From Paenibacillus sp. MMS20-IR301 (GTDB taxonomy: Bacteria; Bacillota; Bacilli; Paenibacillales; Paenibacillaceae), in NCBI RefSeq assembly GCF_032302195.1, contig NZ_CP135275.1, positions 7,089,001-7,153,000 of the forward strand: 64,000 nucleotides of DNA. The letters are read 5' to 3'. The position numbers and the translations under genes were made by a program. Within the stretch, counting starts at the first letter, position 1. Every line of letters begins with the position of its first letter. This document shows positions 59,980 through 64,000 of this stretch, in pieces. Below the pieces are notes generated by a model, which saw nothing but the letters and a program-made list of their open reading frames with translations, did no database searches and was not told the DNA's origin.

Positions 59980-60927
59980 ATGAGCAAAAAGCGGATAAAC
60001 AAATACATTGCGATCGCCGTAATGATTGCTCTGGTGGCAGAGCTGGCAATTGTTACTTTTCCCAAGCAGAAAAAGGACATGGCAGATCAAATGATTACTC
60101 AGCAGGATCAGCAGATTGCGGCAGACCTATCCAATCTGACTGGAGTTACCGCGGATCAGATTATCAAGATTAAACAAACAGGGATCACCTGGAATGAAGT
60201 ATCCGAGCGGCTGAAGGATCAGACACCTGAGAATAGCAGTACGGATAAGCAGGACCGGAGTTCGCTGCTGAATGAAGCAGGAATCGGAGAGGAGCTGCTG
60301 GAGCAGCTTCGCCGGCAGGGGTTCAAAGATGGCGAGATCATGGAAGCCAAACTGTTGACGGAACGGGTTATGCAGCAATTAAAGGAAATTCAGGATAAAG
60401 ACTCTGTAACCGGTATTGTACAGAAGCCTGCCGCGGGGATGTTCACGGGACAAACCGAGGATTCCGTTCTTCAAGAGGCTTACAGTACAATCAACGGAAG
60501 GTTTGTGGAGGGGCAGGCCGTCCGGCTGCTCCTTACCCTGCAGAAGGATTTCGGGTCTATGGAATCGGTGATGAATGAATACCTGCTCACTTTGCAGACA
60601 GGCCTGGAGCTTGAAATGTACCTGACCGATAAGAAGAAATATCTTGAGAATAAAGAAGAACATCTTGCAGGTCTGCAAGAGAATATGATCGTTACGATGG
60701 AGCTGCTGGAGAAAGCTATGCTGGAGCAATTGCAGCCAGACCATTCAGTAGCCGGGAACATCGGGGGAACGGAAAATACAAGTTCAGATACTACGCTTAC
60801 TTCAGGTGCGGATGCAGGTTCACCGCTGCCTGAGATTGTCCCGCCGAGTCCGGGCGATGTCATGCCGCAGAGTCCTGCTGAAGCTGTGAGAGAAGAAATT
60901 CAAGCGATTGATCCTAACCGCAGATAG
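59980..60927 (+). CDS. Single-pass membrane-anchored helical protein A
   Basis: This 315-residue protein has a basic N-terminus, one hydrophobic helix (about 9-26) and a long helical extracytosolic part. Residues 48-78 carry the motif LTGVTADQIIKIKQTGITWN, also seen in the next protein. GFKDGEI at 114-120 is the other half of that motif. A coiled-coil-rich stretch (about 170-245) and a Pro/Ser-rich tail follow. The ATG at 59980 lies 14 bases after AAGGGAG, with a tiny ATG-AAT-TGA frame in between. It is co-oriented and tightly packed in the riboswitch operon. No known family; a scaffold or export-accessory role is only inferred. Confidence 0.72.
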   Translation: MSKKRINKYIAIAVMIALVAELAIVTFPKQKKDMADQMITQQDQQIAADLSNLTGVTADQIIKIKQTGITWNEVSERLKDQTPENSSTDKQDRSSLLNEAGIGEELLEQLRRQGFKDGEIMEAKLLTERVMQQLKEIQDKDSVTGIVQKPAAGMFTGQTEDSVLQEAYSTINGRFVEGQAVRLLLTLQKDFGSMESVMNEYLLTLQTGLELEMYLTDKKKYLENKEEHLAGLQENMIVTMELLEKAMLEQLQPDHSVAGNIGGTENTSSDTTLTSGADAGSPLPEIVPPSPGDVMPQSPAEAVREEIQAIDPNRR

Positions 60928-60941
60928 AGGAGTCCATAAGA

Positions 60942-61829
60942 ATGAATAAACGCAGAGTAATTCAAATTACAGCATGCTCAATGATTATAGCGCTTGTGCT
61001 TCAAGCAGGTGTGTTTGCCTATTCCAAGGTGGCGGGCACCGAGAACAGCAAGACGGCCAATCCGGCGAAGAGCATGAAGACAACCGATAAACTGCAGGAG
61101 ATTGCCAAAGTAACCGCTTCTTCCGGAGATATACCTGCTCAAGTATCTACAGCTCAAGCTGTTCAGAATGCTCAGCCGCTCCAATCTGAGGTCGTTCACG
61201 TAAGCTATCAGCAATTTCTTAATGCCTTTGATGTTCAGGATGTTTACCGGGAGAAGCTGAAGCAGTTGGCCGCCAGCGGGTATTCACGTGGGGATATATG
61301 CACAGCATATGATTTTTTGTATCAGAATTTTGGCAGTGAAGCAGATTTAGAAGCTATGCTTGCCTCTAAGTCTTCAGGGAAGACCTGGGAGCAGATTTTT
61401 ACTGCCTTTACAGCGGAGCAGCCTAAGTTTGAGCCCCGTGCCTTTGATTCTGACGAGCTGGAGAATTTAATGAAGGCACAGAGTCTCACATCGGACGATA
61501 TCATGATTGGTGACCATCTATCTTTTGTGACTGGTAAACCGTTCAAAGATCTGATCGGTGAAAGAATCGAAACGGGGGATTGGGGCGCTATTTTTGCGCG
61601 GGAGAAGGTCCTATATAGTGGTAAATCATTACCACGGGTTCAGATAACACAGGAGGAACTTCATCAATATACACAGCAAGGAACGTTTAGCGAGCAGCAG
61701 GTAGTCAAGGCATTTGTACTGGCACAGAAGGTCGGCGAGGCACCTGAGGTTGTGGTAGCTAAGCTGAAGGAAGGGACTTCTGAAGCAGCCATTATGGCTG
61801 ACAGCTATTTGAAGAAATACGCTGAATAA
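60942..61829 (+). CDS. Single-pass membrane-anchored helical protein B
   Basis: This 295-residue protein has an N-terminal hydrophobic helix (about 8-27), a low-complexity linker (30-85) and three related helical repeats at about 105-154, 174-219 and 238-286. Each has [SD]-x-x-D/Q-[IV] followed about 30 residues later by G-x-x-W/S-x-x-I (KTWEQI, GDWGAI, GTSEAAI). The same motif appears in protein A, so the two are distant relatives. The ATG follows GAGGAG, 15 bases after the previous stop. It lies directly before the RHS gene. The function is unknown; helping export or folding of the RHS protein is a hypothesis. Confidence 0.72.
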   Translation: MNKRRVIQITACSMIIALVLQAGVFAYSKVAGTENSKTANPAKSMKTTDKLQEIAKVTASSGDIPAQVSTAQAVQNAQPLQSEVVHVSYQQFLNAFDVQDVYREKLKQLAASGYSRGDICTAYDFLYQNFGSEADLEAMLASKSSGKTWEQIFTAFTAEQPKFEPRAFDSDELENLMKAQSLTSDDIMIGDHLSFVTGKPFKDLIGERIETGDWGAIFAREKVLYSGKSLPRVQITQEELHQYTQQGTFSEQQVVKAFVLAQKVGEAPEVVVAKLKEGTSEAAIMADSYLKKYAE

Positions 61830-61855
61830 ATCCGGCAGCAGAAAGGGGTAGCTTT

Positions 61856-64000
61856 GTGAAACAATCGAAGGCATTATTACGGGTATTAACAGCAACTATG
61901 TTCATGATGATCTTGTTCCTGCCGGCAGTGCATGCCGAGACTTTGCAGGACCAGTTAAATAATCTCGTCGGACCGAAGCAGCAATATAACACAATGCTCT
62001 CGCCTGTATACTTGAGAACTAACGAAACAGTAGATGAAGTAAGTCCTCAGGGCGGATCATTAACGATTACACAGACGGATTACGTACTGCCGGGCAAGAA
62101 CGGGCTGGATCTGGAATTCAAGCGGATTTACAAAAATGAATCGGCCAACGTCCAGGACATGGAGGTAGAATACATTGACGGAGCCTGGGTGGACAAAGTC
62201 CGCTCGAGCGCAAAGACCTCGTCTTTTTATGAAGACCGCTATAATCTCGGGATTGGTATGCGGTTCTCTTTTCCCGGCATGGAAATCAAGGCTAACACAG
62301 ACGGCAGCAGCCACAAATTCCTGCACACGGAGAGCGGCGATGTCTACCGGCTGAAGCAATATACAATGGATGGCTCACTCGTCTATTTGCCTGAAGGCCA
62401 AACGGTGAAGGACGTTGTAGTCCGAGAGTCGGCAGCCTATCAGAATGGCCAGACCGATGGCACATCCAAATACCTAATGACCGGAAAAGACGGTAAAAAT
62501 ACATATTTCGCCGAAGATGGACGGATACTCGGGATTGTGGATCGGTATGGGAATAAGATTAATTTTGAATACAGCACGCTCAGCTACCAGCTGGACGGAG
62601 AGACGATTACCAAGAAACTGATATCTAAAGTCACAGACTCTGTTGGCCGTGTATCTACCCTGGAATATGTGGAGGATCCCGCCTTTACCGTTGGCCCTAT
62701 CAATAAGCTGGAAGCGCTAGGTGCGAATGATTACTTCAAGGCTTCTGAGAATCCCAATACAACCGATTCAGGGGATTTAAACGGAAAATTCAAAGTTATT
62801 CTGCATCTCCCTGGAGACAAAAGCATTGTGTACGATAAATCGGCGGTGCTGGTCAGCGCCTCCAAGCATGTTATCCGCACCCGGCTGCAGCGGGTATACG
62901 ATACAGATAACAAACCGAAATATTTCTACTGGTACGAGCAGCCTGATCTGGGCTTCACTTATTACAATAAGGCTAACTATTCCGCCTATAACAGGTATGA
63001 GAATCTCGTGCTTGTTGATGAAGTGAAAACGAATAAAGCAAAGCGTTTTGTCTACAACACATATACGAAGAAGCTGAATGAAGGCAGCATGCAGTACAGG
63101 AAGATTTTTGAGGTTAAGGAGCTTGTGAAGACAGGCTTTGATCCGGCCCAGGCAAATTTCCTTGATAAATTAATTACAGATACCAAGAATAAGAGTACTT
63201 ATACATACACTAACGAAGCCGATGGATACGGAACTACCGGTTACAAGGAATACGATGATGCTTATCTTAAGGATACCTACCGTTACTATACAACAATCAC
63301 AGATATTAACGGCAGCACAGTCAAATATACATATAACGGCAAGCAGGAACTGATTCTAACCGAAAAGCTGGGCAAGAATCATAAAGAGACGGTTACGAAA
63401 GAGCATGATGAGCTGAAGCTGGTCAAGAAGCAGGAGACTCTGACCTATCAAGTGACTGGCGGGCAGGCAACAGGTGAGCCGGTCCGTAAGATTGAGAATT
63501 ACCGGTACGATGAATATGGTGATATGACCAGCTATACAGGGCCGATTGCTGAGCGGGACAGCAAGGGTTACCCGGTTAATAATGAGCACACTGTGCTCTA
63601 CACCTATGATATTAACAAATTTCATATTCTGACCCAGAAGACCTGGAAGCTGGATCAGGATACAACGGCTCAAACCAATTATGAGCTGGACAGCAAGGGA
63701 AATGTGCTTAAAGAGAGTAAAGCAAATGACGATCCGGCGCATCCTTGGCTGATCACAGAATATGCCTACGATACCTCCGGCAATCTCATCCGCAAAACTG
63801 CGCATGACACTGCTCAGGACTTCACAACTTATTATGAGTATGGTATTGACGCCAATGGTACGGATACCAAAGGGGCATATCTGACTAAGCAGGTTCAGCA
63901 GTCTGAAGGTAAGAGCTATGCCAAAACCTATGCTTATGATATGCAGACAGGGAATATCCTTAGCGAGATTGATCCGAACGGCAATAAGACCTCCTATCAA
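61856..64000 (+). CDS. RHS/YD-repeat secreted protein, N-terminal part (runs off the window)
   Basis: The frame opens with GTG 61856 after AAAGGGG and stays open to the window end (715 codons). A signal peptide (about 1-27, ending AVHA) is followed by a region typical of RHS wall proteins (LTITQTDYVLPGKNGLDLEF). YD-type repeats then build up towards the right (ENYRYDEYGDMTSYTG, TEYAYDTSGNLIRKT, KTYAYDMQTGNILSEIDPNG). Such proteins form a hollow beta shell that can encase a C-terminal toxin. That end, and any immunity gene, lies beyond the window. It is the fifth gene after the c-di-GMP riboswitch. Confidence 0.9.
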   Translation, partial: MKQSKALLRVLTATMFMMILFLPAVHAETLQDQLNNLVGPKQQYNTMLSPVYLRTNETVDEVSPQGGSLTITQTDYVLPGKNGLDLEFKRIYKNESANVQDMEVEYIDGAWVDKVRSSAKTSSFYEDRYNLGIGMRFSFPGMEIKANTDGSSHKFLHTESGDVYRLKQYTMDGSLVYLPEGQTVKDVVVRESAAYQNGQTDGTSKYLMTGKDGKNTYFAEDGRILGIVDRYGNKINFEYSTLSYQLDGETITKKLISKVTDSVGRVSTLEYVEDPAFTVGPINKLEALGANDYFKASENPNTTDSGDLNGKFKVILHLPGDKSIVYDKSAVLVSASKHVIRTRLQRVYDTDNKPKYFYWYEQPDLGFTYYNKANYSAYNRYENLVLVDEVKTNKAKRFVYNTYTKKLNEGSMQYRKIFEVKELVKTGFDPAQANFLDKLITDTKNKSTYTYTNEADGYGTTGYKEYDDAYLKDTYRYYTTITDINGSTVKYTYNGKQELILTEKLGKNHKETVTKEHDELKLVKKQETLTYQVTGGQATGEPVRKIENYRYDEYGDMTSYTGPIAERDSKGYPVNNEHTVLYTYDINKFHILTQKTWKLDQDTTAQTNYELDSKGNVLKESKANDDPAHPWLITEYAYDTSGNLIRKTAHDTAQDFTTYYEYGIDANGTDTKGAYLTKQVQQSEGKSYAKTYAYDMQTGNILSEIDPNGNKTSYQ

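Overview
The window looks like a chromosomal segment of a spore-forming, aerobic Gram-positive bacterium, most probably Paenibacillus. The signs are spore genes (an alpha/beta-type SASP with a sigma-G-like promoter, a YlbJ-type sporulation membrane protein), T-box and S-box leaders, frequent TTG/GTG starts behind strong AGGAGG-type sites, cytochrome oxidase biogenesis genes (ctaB, SCO, ctaA) and a futalosine-type menaquinone gene (mqnE). The genus is inferred from gene content, not from a database search.

Left end (1-10.7 kb): a surface-glycosylation island. Two forward genes (one cut by the window edge, one small family-2 glycosyltransferase) converge on three long reverse glycosyltransferases fused to TPR-like regions. 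Upstream of those lies a Thr/Ser-rich protein built from ten near-identical 27-residue repeats, and divergent to it two paralogous beta-rich proteins that also start MPN. The simplest reading is a glycosylated spore or cell-surface layer with its own transferases.

Middle (10.7-52 kb): mostly housekeeping genes in short operons. They include an esterase, an M23 hydrolase, YutD, an S41 protease and a stalk-domain protein, NAD kinase, YlbJ, truncated haemoglobin, oligoendopeptidase F, SASP, an aldose epimerase, T-box/trpS, a YfhP-like protein, ctaB-SCO, a Toprim protein, an MFS transporter, a membrane transglutaminase, two tandem class B PBPs, a HAD phosphatase, a lipid flippase, a thioredoxin, ctaA, a UbiD-like decarboxylase, a HEPN protein, an S-box-controlled metNIQ operon, NifU/YuzB/NDH-2-like genes, mqnE and an IscA-like protein. 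Two dispersed palindromic repeat families run through it. One of them supplies the N-terminal codons of two unrelated proteins.

Right end (52-64 kb): a cyclic-di-GMP-I riboswitch precedes five co-oriented genes: a 1386-residue PA14/fibronectin-III protein, a 1094-residue VWA/fibronectin-III protein, two small membrane-anchored proteins sharing an unusual repeated helical motif, and the start of an RHS/YD-repeat protein that runs off the window. This is the best candidate for an undescribed system: a c-di-GMP-gated surface or secretion apparatus around an RHS protein.

All calls come from reading the sequence. No similarity search was run, and family names rest on motif recognition.
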